Below, piece after piece: positions 1-10,668 of a DNA stretch of 64,000 nucleotides. The DNA comes from Ascidia mentula (Eukaryota > Chordata > Ascidiacea > Phlebobranchia > Ascidiidae), in the NCBI GenBank assembly GCA_947561715.1, contig OX387202.1, positions 10,057,001 to 10,121,000 on the forward strand, in the 5' to 3' direction. Position 1 is the stretch's first letter. Each line of letters starts with the position of its first letter. Position numbers and translations under genes: made by a program. Under the pieces are notes generated by a model. That model did no database searches and was not told where the DNA came from. It worked only from the letters and a program-made list of their open reading frames with translations.

Positions 1-43
1 GTGATTCTTTTACCACCTTGATGTATTGCTTTGCATTTTTTAG

Positions 44-3000
44 ATGTACCATCATCTGTTCACACATGGTGTTGAGAAACCCCACAAATGTCCGCAGTGT
101 GTGTTTTCATGCATCAACAAAAGTGATCTAACTGCCCATATGTTTGTTCACAGTAAGACAAAAGACTGGCTTTGTACCAAGTAGGTAATCTGTTCCAACA
201 AATCCTATTCATTTTGTGCTTATAATTATCCAGAAACCTGCATGAATGTAAATACTTGCTCATTAATTCTAAGTGAATCTGACCTTATATTGGGATCTTT
301 TTTTCTCTGCGTCATCAAATTAAGTGTTAGTGTATTATTAAAGCAACAAGCCTTTGATTTATTACAAAAACCAATTACACCTATGTGCATTTTCATGCAA
401 ATACATTTTCCGTTCTAGGTGTGCAAGATTATTTAAACACAGAAGAAATATGGTTGCGCACTGTCGAGTTTGTCCTGGTGTCGATTCGTCAGGAAACGTT
501 AAAAAAACTGATGGTGCAAAATATGTTTGCAAGTAAGACATAAATGTGGTTTGTCTCTTTATTCTAAGTGGAAATGACATGACATTTATTTTTTTTGTGA
601 CATGCAGACGACAAGAATATATAACAGTCTGAAAAAAATCGAAATAGGGGCCTTTTTTGGTGCATGCAATGCAAAATGAAGAGTTTAAGTTCATTTTTTT
701 TCAGTGTTTGCAGCAAGCATCTTTCAAACAAACGTAATCTTGACAAACACATGGAAATACACACCGATGTGAAGCCGTTTGTTTGTGACCTTTGCGGACA
801 CTCGACCAGATTAAAAGAATCTCTTGTCATGCATAAACGTTTGCATACAGGTAACAATTGGTTATGAAAAAGAAAAAAAAGTTGATTTGTTCAATATACT
901 TGACAATACTTCAGTAACATTGCCCTTTAAAAGTTTCAATGGTTTGGTCTTATTTGTGACTCAGGTGAGAAACCATTCAAGTGTGACCAGTGCGAGTATT
1001 CCACACCAGACAAGTCCTCGTTACGAAGGCACAAGCGTCGCCACACAAATGAAAAACCACACTGCTGTCCCTTTTGTGAATACAAGTACGGATCTTATTG
1101 ATTTATGTCCAAAATCGTAGAAAACTTTTTATCAAAAGAAATCGATGATGGCCCTTATGTTTGTCGTAAAAATATTCATAAGCACACACATTTAGAAGTC
1201 AAAATTCTTAAGGTGAAATCCCTTGTATTTTCGACGATGTTTCCTTGGTTGTGTTTTATTACATTGTTGTGACACGTGGTCGAGCCTTATAACATTGCGC
1301 CATAAAATAGGCATCGTCGCAAAACAGACGGTTTGTGTAATTGCGTCACATACAATTTAAAAGAATTGCGCTTATTGCATCATTGATTATATTTTTACTG
1401 TTGCACAAGCGCTCCTGCCTTTCCTATGGGTTCACCAAGGGCATAACCGACATTGGCATTGTGCATAATTTCTTTTGTCTACAAAACATAGCATTTTGTG
1501 CTGGTGTAGTGCAACCATTGCTGCCGCCATCTCACATGGTCGTAAGTTTAACAGGTGACAATGTTTCCAGATCTATTCAAAAGCATTGCTTGGATACCCA
1601 CATACGACGCAAGCACACTGGAGAGCAATTTGTTTGTGGTCTTTGTCATTATACAACACCAGATCGGTACGCACTTAACCAACACTTCAAACAACACCAA
1701 CCAGATAGCACAACCAATGCTGACCAATCGACTGCTATTGTCAACCTTTGTCAAAATGTTCTGACTACATTACATGCCGAACAAGAAGCAGTAAGTATGC
1801 TGCTTCCATTGACCAGTGTAAACTTGTTTTTTTGGAATAATAAGTGCATTTAATTTAAGCATTACATGTGCCAACTCAAGTCCTATCTTCTAAACTTGCA
1901 TAGTTTTTTAAGGAGAGGTGTGCCAAGTCTGGTATAAACTATAACTGTGTGTTGAATACCTAATGTGTTGCACTAAAAGTTGATTTTAACTTGAATGTAG
2001 AAAACTGTCTGTAAGCAAAGTGTAATTTGTTTTAGTCGGAAGACAGGGATAAGTCCAAGATGATGATGACAGAAACAACCGAAAACATTGTCTTCAGAAT
2101 TGAGAGGGTTTCGGCTGACACAAAGGAAAATAATCAACAAGGTAAACTGGGTTGTAAGGTAGCTTTTAAATTAGCATACAGTAATTACTAATTATATTTG
2201 TACTCCCTACAACACATAATATTGTAAACAAAGGCTAGTTTTGGCTGGAGAAACTGCTTCTTTCTGCAATAGTTGGGAACCAGGGTAGTGGAGACTGTTT
2301 AATAATGCTCAGACTCAGTAAAATATTTTTGTTCAAAAGTGTATTTCACTTCAGGTAAAATGGTCACAGGTATGACATCACTAATATTCAGATCGAATAC
2401 CTTAAATGGAATTGTTCGGCCTTGAATCCAAGTAATTTTTTTTTGCAAACATCACCAGTTCGACGTTACCTAAGTTGCTGGCCATAAATACATCAAACAA
2501 TTAAACGAGTTGGAGTCCTTGTATTTTTTGTGATTGCACACGAAATATCATCAATACGGAACCCAGTAGAAAACCTATGATGATCTTTTACAATTATTAG
2601 TTATGGTGACTCCAGTCCAAGAGGAACAAGACCAAACCAACAAAACAAATGGACGGCTTCAACTTCTCACCATACCTGACAACACTCCTGTTCAAAATGT
2701 ATTTATTAATTATGAATTGTCTTTGATATTAAGACTGGTTTCTTAATTTTTCCAGAATCTAGCCCTCTGGTTGGCATTGTATTTGATCAGCAACACCAAT
2801 TTTCTGTTTTGATAATAAGTCAATCTTTTTTAAATGAACTATTTGAATAAGAAACTGATGATGCCCGTGCAGAAGACAAAATTGATTTTTCTAGTTTGCT
2901 AATAAATCAGCTGACGGCAATTTAAAATTTCCTATAGTTTCATAACACTGAGTTGCCGTCTTTGATTTTAATTCTTTTTGATACATAGTTTGCTATGTTG

Positions 3001-3351
3001 GACTTCACAGTGTTAGTTATGTTTGACTTTGGAAAATGGCTTTATTTATGAGTGAAATGGGAACTGATCACTTTGATAAGTTTTTCTTATTTTTTGAAAG
3101 ATGGATGACCAGAAGATACTGGCTGTTGGAAGTCAGGAAGACTTACTTCTGCAACAGATACAAGAGCCTGGTGACCTCGTTTTGATACAGGTATCAGATA
3201 GGATTATGTCCAACTTTTGTATGTTTGTGACACTTCTGTTGCATATATTTTACTTAATATTAAGGAAAACGGAGAAATTCTAATAAAAAAACAAGATGGA
3301 AGAATTCTGATTATTCAAGAGGAGGACGTTTCAAACACACCCAAAACCTGA
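44..3351 (+). CDS. C2H2 multi-zinc-finger protein, 3' part (5' end outside window)
   Basis: Nine exons join in frame: 44-180, 419-532, 705-850, 965-1085, 1571-1790, 2036-2141, 2601-2698, 3101-3190, 3265-3351 (stop TGA). The first follows a TTTTTTAG acceptor, so the gene starts left of the window. The product shows at least six C2H2 fingers with TGEKPF-type linkers (for example GEKPFKCDQCEYS and VKPFVCDLCGHS). Several fingers are split by introns inside the first Cys pair. After the last finger (FVCGLCHYTTPDRYALNQH) comes a finger-free tail of about 160 residues rich in Gln, Glu and Asp. The family role is DNA binding by a nuclear transcription regulator. One finger (LCTKCARLFKHRRNMVAHC) recalls the last finger of CTCF, but the order does not match CTCF, and ZFP64-like proteins are equally possible, so no symbol is given. 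An AATAAA lies near 3588. Exon calls are firm; identity is not. Confidence 0.8.
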
Positions 3352-3968
3352 AAGACTCCGGTATCGTGGTAACCTACAGCCAATTTCTGCAACGATAGTA
3401 ACTCCTACACTAAAATTTTTTTAACACCGTTTTGTGTAGAAAGTTACTGTCACATGCTGCTACTCAAGATGACTCTTACTTGATAAATGTGTGGACTACA
3501 AAATCACCAAGTTGAACCCCTTGTCACTGTGTTTCTTTTGAGTTTCACTTATCTATGTTGTATGAATGCTGTTATTTGTTTTATCGTAATAAATGGTTCA
3601 AAACAGAATGACAAACATAGTGAAGTTTCTTCTTGTCCATTTTTTACTTCTTTAGTTTAAGGAAACAAAAGCATGACAATGTGATTTGGTCCATAAGGTC
3701 TTACATAACTCACTCAACTTTTGAATACATGTTCAACAATGTCTTCCGTCACTGTAGTTTAATTTGATGTCAAAAACTTTTTCATTGTGTATTACATATA
3801 TAGACAGATTTCTACTGCCCAAAATGATGTTTATAGTGTATTGGAATCCATTGTCAAGTGACACATAATAAATAATCACAACTGCACTTTTACTTAAAAA
3901 AAAGCCAAATGGTAAAAGCATTTTTTTAAACGTCTAGAACTGAGTGAAAGATTTTGCCCACAAAGTCA
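3352..3968. other. 3' flank between convergent zinc-finger and MRPL36 genes
   Basis: No coding sequence is visible. The left part is the 3' UTR of the zinc-finger gene with AATAAA near 3588. The right part should hold the 3' UTR of the minus-strand MRPL36 gene. Short open frames here lack family resemblance. Confidence 0.5.
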
Positions 3969-4346
3969 TTATTTCTCGAAAGCTGCTTCATATCTGTCCC
4001 ATTGGAATCTTGATCCGTACTTTTTGTCGAAGGGGTCAGGCCATCTCCAAGGGTAAGTTGTGTGTAATTGTTTACTGCCCCTTCGACCTTGTTGTATCTG
4101 TTTATGCCTTGGGTGAGTATCACATAAAACCGTCAGTTTATTGTTGATCTTTAACATTTTGCAATCTGGGCAACGTCTGTGTACGGCAACATATCTTTTG
4201 AAACCTGCTGCTTGAATCAACACTGCAGAACTTGCTGCTGATGGGATAATTTCACATGTGCTGGACTTGAAACCAGCATTTACCTTGGCTGTGGTCAGAA
4301 CGCTGTTACGTAAAACAGTCACAGCACATCGCACGACGGTTGACAT
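3969..4346 (-). CDS. MRPL36: Mitochondrial ribosomal protein L36 (bL36m)
   Basis: Single-exon gene. I start at the ATG at 4346 (125 aa); an in-frame ATG at 4373 would add nine residues. The N-terminal half is rich in Ser, Thr, Ala and basic residues, as in a mitochondrial presequence. The core HRRCPDCKMLKIN followed by LCDTHPRHKQ is the zinc-ribbon signature of bacterial and mitochondrial L36 (C-x2-C, C, H). bL36m is a small zinc-binding protein of the large mitoribosomal subunit. Unlike the human protein, which ends just after HPRHKQ, this one continues for about 42 residues containing YPWRWPDPFDKKYG. It is divergent with MRPL11 (5265), suggesting a shared promoter region. Confidence 0.85.
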   Translation of the reverse strand: MSTVVRCAVTVLRNSVLTTAKVNAGFKSSTCEIIPSAASSAVLIQAAGFKRYVAVHRRCPDCKMLKINNKLTVLCDTHPRHKQIQQGRRGSKQLHTTYPWRWPDPFDKKYGSRFQWDRYEAAFEK

Positions 4347-4669
4347 GCTTAATATATGAAAGACTCTTATCAAAAGCTTTAAAGCAAAGAAATAGATTAT
4401 TAGAACATAAGCATAGACAGCAACTTAGCTTCTACTGGTGTGCGCGCGCACTGTACCGTGTCGTTTCCAAGACCGATCGTGAACTGCACTTATTTTATTT
4501 CATCCTACAATCTCGCATTTATTCAAGCACCGGCACAGTTTTTGTAATTTTTTTTTGTACAGTTTTGCATTGAAAAATTAAAGTTATCTCTGTTGGGCGC
4601 CGTTTGTAATTAAAGCGACACGCGACAATTCACAAACCATGACCACTCAACTCACTCATGCGTTACAAC

Positions 4670-5203
4670 GTTTAGCACACTTACGTAGACAAGTCGGGTC
4701 ACGAGAGACTTGATGTTTTGAAAAGGAAGAAAGCAAATCCCTTCTTCTTCTTCTTCTCTCTCTCTCTCTCTTTCTCTCTCTCACACACACACGGCTGAGC
4801 TTTCTTGGCGGTAACTTAACGAATTAACAGTTCGTCTGCCCTACACTCGGGGATTCCATCCAGGATGTGAAGCATCAAGCAGAAGTAAGAGTTTTTCATA
4901 ATCATTTTCTTGTAGAATTAATATGGTGCGGCGTATGTACACTAACCGTAAATCCATCTCACTCATCTCATCCTAACAAAAATTAACTAAATACCCAAAC
5001 TAATGTAATAACCTAAATCAATTATCTAAACGACTATATTTATACAAAACTTAAAAAAAGTACAACGATCACGATACCAGACAACGCGCCAAGAAAGAAA
5101 GCTCAACAGCATCAAAGTGTGAGAGAGAGAGAAGATTTGCCTTCTTCCATTTCAAAACATCAATTCTCTCGTGAACCGACTTGTCTACGTAAGTGTGCTA
5201 AAC
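4670..5203. mobile_element. Mutator-like (MULE) non-autonomous element with long terminal inverted repeats
   Basis: A perfect 9 bp direct repeat CGTTACAAC flanks the element (4661-4669 and 5204-5212). Its ends are inverted copies beginning GTTTAGCACACTTACGTAGA and run for about 130 bp each (left to about 4802, right from about 5087), both reaching the motif GAGCTTTCTTGGCG or its complement. The arms differ at a few positions and by the length of a (CT)n/(CA)n microsatellite. Nine-base target duplications with terminal repeats over 100 bp are typical of Mutator-like elements. The roughly 280 bp interior has no transposase frame, so it is non-autonomous. It ends 53 bp before the MRPL11 start codon. 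Confidence 0.85.
4740..4793. repeat. CTT/CT/CA microsatellite within the MULE left arm
   Basis: Runs of CTT, then CT, then CA units. The matching right arm (about 5118-5135) has only a short GA run, so the repeat has expanded in one arm. Confidence 0.85.
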
Positions 5204-5264
5204 CGTTACAACTGGCTTATAATGTGGATTTCAGTTTGTTGTGTTTTGTAGAGTTTTGGTAAAA

Positions 5265-5861
5265 ATGTCTTCAAAATTAACTAAAGCTTCGAAGCAAGCA
5301 AAAAAGATTTTTCATCCCAACATTATGAAAGCCATAATACCAAGTGGTGGAGCATCTACCAGTCCTCCCTTTGGAACCAACCTTACAAAGTTCGGAGTAA
5401 CTGCTGCTAAATTTGTAGAGGAGTTTAATAATATGACGAAGGACCAAAAACCTGGAATACCCACCCCTGTACGTATACATATAGATGGAAAACGATTTCG
5501 GATTGAGCTTCGAGAACCAAAAACATCCTATCTGTTGATGCAAGCAGCAGGCATACGCAAAGGATCCAAATCAACAGGGCAAATTAGTGGAAAAATAACC
5601 CATAAGCATGTGTATGAAATTGCCAAAGTTAAATTGCAGCAAGAGAATATTAAAAACCGAAGCACAACGTTAGAAGAAATGTGCATACTAGTAGCTCAGC
5701 AAGCCTGGAAAACAGGCATAAAAATCGAGCGAGAGGTAAATGCTGATGATTATAAAACATTTCTTGAAAATGAAAACAAGAAACGCATGATGCAAAAGGC
5801 AAATAAAGAAAAGGCTTTAGCAGAAGCTGCCGAGAAGTTAAAAAAGAAGGGGAAAAAGTAA
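5265..5861 (+). CDS. MRPL11: Mitochondrial ribosomal protein L11 (uL11m)
   Basis: Intronless frame of 198 aa from the ATG at 5265, which gives MSSKLTKASKQAKK; an upstream in-frame ATG at 5241 would add eight residues of unlikely type. Family landmarks in order are the N-terminal P-P-F-G-x-N-L-x-x-F-G-V segment (PPLGPxLGQxGV in bacteria, residues about 35-48), EFNNMTKDQKPGIPTPVRI, the hinge region LMQAAGIRKGS, KITHKHVYEIAKVK, and a Lys-rich tail. Length matches animal MRPL11. The protein forms part of the L7/L12 stalk base of the mitochondrial large subunit and contacts the GTPase-associated rRNA. It is transcribed away from MRPL36 and converges on the polycystin-like gene (stop at 6136), leaving 274 bp between the two coding ends. 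Confidence 0.93.
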   Translation: MSSKLTKASKQAKKIFHPNIMKAIIPSGGASTSPPFGTNLTKFGVTAAKFVEEFNNMTKDQKPGIPTPVRIHIDGKRFRIELREPKTSYLLMQAAGIRKGSKSTGQISGKITHKHVYEIAKVKLQQENIKNRSTTLEEMCILVAQQAWKTGIKIEREVNADDYKTFLENENKKRMMQKANKEKALAEAAEKLKKKGKK

Positions 5862-6135
5862 CACTTCTCTATATATATATCTTGTTTTAGTTTCTCACCA
5901 TTGATGTTTTTGTGCAAATCTCACTTGAACTTGTTGGTTTTGCAGCAGTTAACAAAATTAATACTGGGTATTAAAATTAATTTGCCTTTAAATTCTACAC
6001 TGTTTCTTCAGCATAAACAAAAGTTTAACAACTAAACTTACTTTATGTTGTAAGGAATTTTTTTTACTTGTATGTATTTGAAATTTGCTTTTTTACCAAT
6101 AAGCAGATCATCACATATTTTGAAGTTACAGTGAT

Positions 6136-9100
6136 TTATTGAACAGAAGTACTTGGCAACTTGCCTGATGAAAAACTTTGTGTACTTTCTTCAGGTATTG
6201 CATACAAAAGTCTTGCATTTTGATTTCTTGCAGCTAAAATTTTACTTCTACGTCGCCATGAAGCAAGCAATGCCCAGAAAAAGGCATCTGCTGTTGCAAA
6301 AATCGGTTGCACAGCTAAAAAAAGAAGAACAGCATAGAGATATATCAGTGTATCGGCATTGGGTAGAAACCAACGTTGATAGCCGATGTAGCCCATAGCT
6401 CCTAAACCTGCCAAAGTGCAAAGGAGTGCGAGCAATGGAGTAAAAATAAGACACCTTCCTGCAATGCCACCATCTGGTAGTTCCTCTTCCTCGGCCAAAT
6501 ATCTTTCAATGACGCTTGCATCCGTTGGTGGGGGTGTGCGCCGCATACAACACTCAGTACCTACACCAGCAGTGCACTCGTACCGATTTCTCATTAGTCT
6601 GTGGTGCTCATTGCCTCCATTTTTCGCCTGCACCCAAACTCTCGCTTCGTCGTTCCATTTGGGTGCTATGTCGTATATGTAGGACGGCCTGCGCACCAGA
6701 TCAATCTCAGAGTCGGTTTTTGTCGACCGAGTCGCCATTTCTTGGTCAGATTCGCCTTCAGACAACGAGTCGTATCCATCTGTGGCGCAGCCCAACGGCC
6801 TTCTTTTAAAGGAATCATTGGACGTTAAGGAATCGCTGCCGCTGGCTACTCGTGCAGACACACTAGGTATCGTGCCAGACCACCTCTTGCCCACTCTCTC
6901 GTCGCTACTACTGCTCATCGACTCTCTGCCCCATAACCTCCTTATAAAAGCCCCTAGTCCTTGCTTTTGGTGATCGCTTCTATCCGAGTCTTCATCAGAA
7001 TCGCGTATATTGTTCCGCAACATCTCTACACTCGGTCGGAAGCCGCGTTCATGAGCCATCATGCGTGACGTAGGAACGAAGTAAGAGCTGGAAGCGAGCT
7101 CTACGTTGTTATCATTCCTGCTATACCTTGATCTGTTAGCTTTTACATCTATGTGATCAGACGACTGGTTTTCTAAGTCGTGGTAGAGTTTGCGAATTTG
7201 GTCGGGCGTTAGGTTCACATTTCCGAGGCACTCGGAGTACTGCTCCTGCGGAGTACACACCACTGCCCCGAACGCGAATTCCAAACCTTTCAGAAGGTGT
7301 TCGAAGTCATCTTTGTCGTCGACCCGCGGCCAAACATTCAAATCGGCACTGATTCGTGCGATGAATCGTAAGATACTTGCACTAATCACTGACAATGCGG
7401 CCCCTGCGAAGCCGGCTGCTACAATCTGGTGAGTGCTGGAGTGGGGAAATTCGACTCTTCCTACACTGAGGTTGTGCAGCATAGCTTCGTCGTAGAGCAG
7501 ATAATGAGCACCGGCGAGCCCAAGGCCGACGGACGCCCAGTGGATTCCCCACCGCTGCAGGCTTGTGAAAGACGAACCGAGCGATCTGAAATATAACTGC
7601 TTGGAAATGTTCCAAATAGATATATAATGGTCCAACACAGTTCCGAGTTTCTTTAAAACAAAATTGGTGAAATAATGCAAATAAATCCAATAGGCAGACA
7701 GCACATCATATGCTAACTTAAAAATATTTTACCGTTTAAATTTGTTTCAATGTGTGTTGCCTAAAAAAGGCGTTCTTTCGCTGCTGTATATGAACTATTT
7801 TAAGCTTTACCTGTACCAGGGAAAAAGCCATACATGGTTGAGTCGCATCACTTTATTTAGATAATCTTTGGTGCTAAGAGCTCCTATAAGGTCCGCTTTG
7901 ATCCTGTAAGGTTTTTTGTCTCCCCTAAGCCAAGCGCCGACTTTACTTTTCCAACACTTTCCGTTGTCCAGACACATTGCACGGATGCTACGCAGAAACC
8001 TATTGCAAAATCAGTTGGCTTAGTTATTGTTGTTACGTTGGGAAGTAGTTCTATGTGCGATTGAGGGGATTTATTTTAATTCAGTGCATTAATTTATACT
8101 GCTATTTTTGCTGCCAGGTATAATAAGTAATAGGTATTTCTCTTCTGGCACTTAAGTTACAAAAGTGTTATTGAAACGTTGGTTTTAATAAACACTTTCA
8201 AAACTTAAGTACCAGAAGAGTAATTCCCACAATAATTTAATATATTAAAAACAGAAACAAAACAACGCACACGTTGATCGCCCAGTATATATTTCCATAC
8301 GATTTTACTAATCTAGACTTGATTCTATTTGACGAAATGGGTCAGCATTATGTAACATCCATTTCCCCTGCAGTTATGCATAAGGCCCAGCTCATACAAA
8401 ATTGGTCTTATTTTAGCACACATCACAAAATGCATATATTAACCATCTTTCGGAGCAAAAATCGTGAATAATACATCAAGATTGACTGTAATGTAACTGT
8501 AGCGCAGCAATACATCGTCTCAACGTACCAAGGCGGGCATTCTCCACTTCTGTCAGTCACCACCTCAAACGCTTCAATACCTCCAAGGTAATGTGGAAGA
8601 GCAACTAAAAATAGATCCTTGTTTTGACTCGCGAACAGCCTTCTCCCCTGCTCGTTTGTACACGTCAGGGTAAACGCCGGTGACGTAGTAAGCTTTCCGC
8701 ACATGCGCAGATAAACTTGTGACGTAGTACCCCCAGCGGGACTCTGGCCCGTCTCCAGGAGAATAGCGTACATGCGAAAACCGAAAGGTGGTCTTTTGGG
8801 TAGAAATGTTGGCTGCCGCTGAAGATACAAAGATAATTAAACGATAATTGTTGAGGAACGAAACAAGGACTTGCAAAGTAGTAACATAGTTTGATTTTCA
8901 GAAGGTAAAAGCACACACAAAAATTCTCGGAGATTTTTCAAAATTCGACCTTGGTAACTTCCTAGTTTAGATCAAGTAAATTTACCTTGCCTTTTTTGGT
9001 AAAAAAAACAATTTAAAACGTTACAAACAGGAAACTGATAGTTCACCCAATAGCTGAAACAAATTCTTAAGTTTTTACATGAAGCCAAAGTACTCCAATT

Positions 9101-9326
9101 CGCAGGTGTGCCTAATTATATTAGTATTACCTCCGCTGCGACCTTGCGGTCTTTTGACCAAGCTAAATAAACCATGATGATGTAAACCATGACGACGTCG
9201 AACAGTGTGAACGCTGTCACAAGTTGTCCTGAAAGGTCGTTGGTCAACAAATCATCACTGTGAAACGATATCTTTGTAGATGCGTTTAACATTTTAACCG
9301 ATTTTCCTTGCGAAGCTAAAATGAAC
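6136..9326 (-). CDS. Polycystin-1-family protein, short form (TM1-PLAT-TM2 to TM5)
   Basis: Four exons: 9131-9292 (from ATG 9292; the frame stays open up to an acceptor at 9326), 8514-8818, 7811-7999, 6136-7585. The product is about 701 aa. TM1 lies at about residues 24-46. A PLAT/LH2 domain (about 70-156) begins MYAILLETGQSPAGGTTSQV and ends PPWYVE. Next comes a Trp-containing loop with WLRGDKKPYR and HVWLFPWYRS, then FTSLQR leading into TM2 (about 231-250) and TM3 (about 271-297). A 290-residue Ser/Asp-rich loop follows, then TM4 (about 598-620) and TM5 (about 630-662, ending FFWALLASWRRRSK) and a 39-residue tail. This order matches polycystin-1/PKD1L/PKDREJ proteins after the GPS site. The TOP domain and TM6-11 expected next are missing, with the stop in the same exon as TM5. 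Sequence before TM1 (SVKMLNASTKISFHSDD) resembles the post-GPS segment, so upstream exons may exist. Confidence 0.72.
8095..8230. repeat. Small palindromic repeat, copy 1 (partner at 43893-44040)
   Basis: Lies in intron 2 of the polycystin-like gene. Arms CTCTTCTGGCACTTAAGTT and its near-complement AAACTTAAGTACCAGAAGAG fold around a loop containing GAAACGTTGGTTTTAATAAA. The segment also shares flanking sequence (GCTGCCAG and TAATAGG) with the second copy, which is in opposite orientation. No coding potential. Confidence 0.75.
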
Positions 9327-10668
9327 CTGCAGTTTTGAGATCACTATTTTTGACTGGCTGACTGTGATTTTTGCTCCTTTGTGACGTCACACATATTTTT
9401 GTTTTGAAATTTTACCAATGCACAAAAAATTCAAGTTTAAATCCGGGTTTCTTCAACTGTACTCTGTGCCGTGAAAAATATTATAGAAGTGTTATAGGCT
9501 ACCACTGCAATTCTCCTTCTCTGTGACACCAAGAAAGAACATACGATGTTCGAAACCGAAAGCAGCCCCAAATGAAAGCAAATCTTTTACCTAACCAGGG
9601 CCACCTGTTATTTCCATTTATAACTTAATCTGACCTACAGGTACAAGTGGTTCCCAACATCTATTAAGTTACAAAATGTCAAGATAACGCTGGCAAAAAT
9701 ATTCACGTTTTTTATTTCAATCAGATGGTTTGGCTTGTTTGCGATGTTCAGGTTCCATAAGAGGGGAATGTGAGATGTTATAGCCAGTGCGGGGTCTAGT
9801 GCCCACTATTGTTGCTTTGGAAGGTATTTGTAACTGAGATATATTTGCCTTTTAAATTGACAAAACTTCGAAAAAACAAGACTTTATACTGCAGCAGCAA
9901 ATAAGCCAACCTTGCACAGTTATGATTACGCAATCAGATTATCCATTGATCTCACATAGCAAAATCTCTTTTTCATCTGGGATTATTTGCTCTTTGATCT
10001 CATTAAAATCTTGCCCTAGGTTTGGCAAAATCATTTTTTTGACAAATAAACCAAATGACATCAATCAAAGGCTGAGATATTTGTTTTCGTAGCGAAAGCC
10101 GTTGATTCAAAGTTCAAACAGATTGCTGTTTTATTGACTGCCTGGTGACGTTCGATCCTTTGTTCGAATGAAAAGACACAACTTCAAAAAACCATTTCAA
10201 CAGATAAAACACACCACAGAGCAAGATGGTAGATGGGACTGTTCTATCATAGCGTCTGAATGCGTTGACTGCAGTTGTAGCAAATACAAAATCTACGACT
10301 CTGTTGCTATCAAAACTAATCATAAACTTAATATAATTGTTATGAAAATTAAGCATAATTGTATTCAGACGCCAAAACAGCTAGAAAACTTGCAATAGAC
10401 AAAATTAGAGAAATAAAAGACAATTAAAACAAACATATACATCACTAGGACATTTCAGTAAGGACAATATTCGTTTGTTGCCTATATGTCAACGCCCCGG
10501 ATAACTCCGTATGTTGAAAACACCGTAAAATTTTAGATTTCAATCCATCTTTAACACGGGACACACAGATTAGTTTCAGGAGTGACAGTTAATGACATTT
10601 TCAGTGTTTTTTACAAAAAAATCGCGGTTAATATGATTACATGCGCACGAATTTTAAGGTAATATACA
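9327..10668. other. Spacer between polycystin-like gene and first SLC6 gene
   Basis: No convincing exon was found on either strand. A palindromic TGACGTCA (CRE-type) site lies at about 9381-9388, upstream of the polycystin-like gene. Any GPS/GAIN exons of that gene would lie here, but I could not identify a C-x-HxT-type GPS motif. Confidence 0.4.

Larger units (their letters stand above)
4347..5264. promoter_or_regulatory. Shared 5' region of divergent MRPL36 and MRPL11
   Basis: The two mitoribosomal genes are head to head with about 920 bp between start codons. A 534 bp MITE accounts for more than half of this, so before its insertion the start codons were only about 385 bp apart, the spacing of a bidirectional promoter. 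No TATA box or factor site is assigned with confidence. Confidence 0.5.

Noticed and set aside
44-850. Zinc-finger gene as CTCF
   Set aside because: One finger resembles CTCF finger 11, but it is followed by more fingers and the others do not match the CTCF series.
6416-7432. Several + strand frames of 60-100 codons
   Set aside because: Shadows of the long polycystin-like exon on -.
9327-9700. Upstream exon of the polycystin-like gene with a GPS motif
   Set aside because: The frame is open upstream of the first ATG to an acceptor at 9326, but no exon with a GPS Cys/HxT pattern and matching donor was found.
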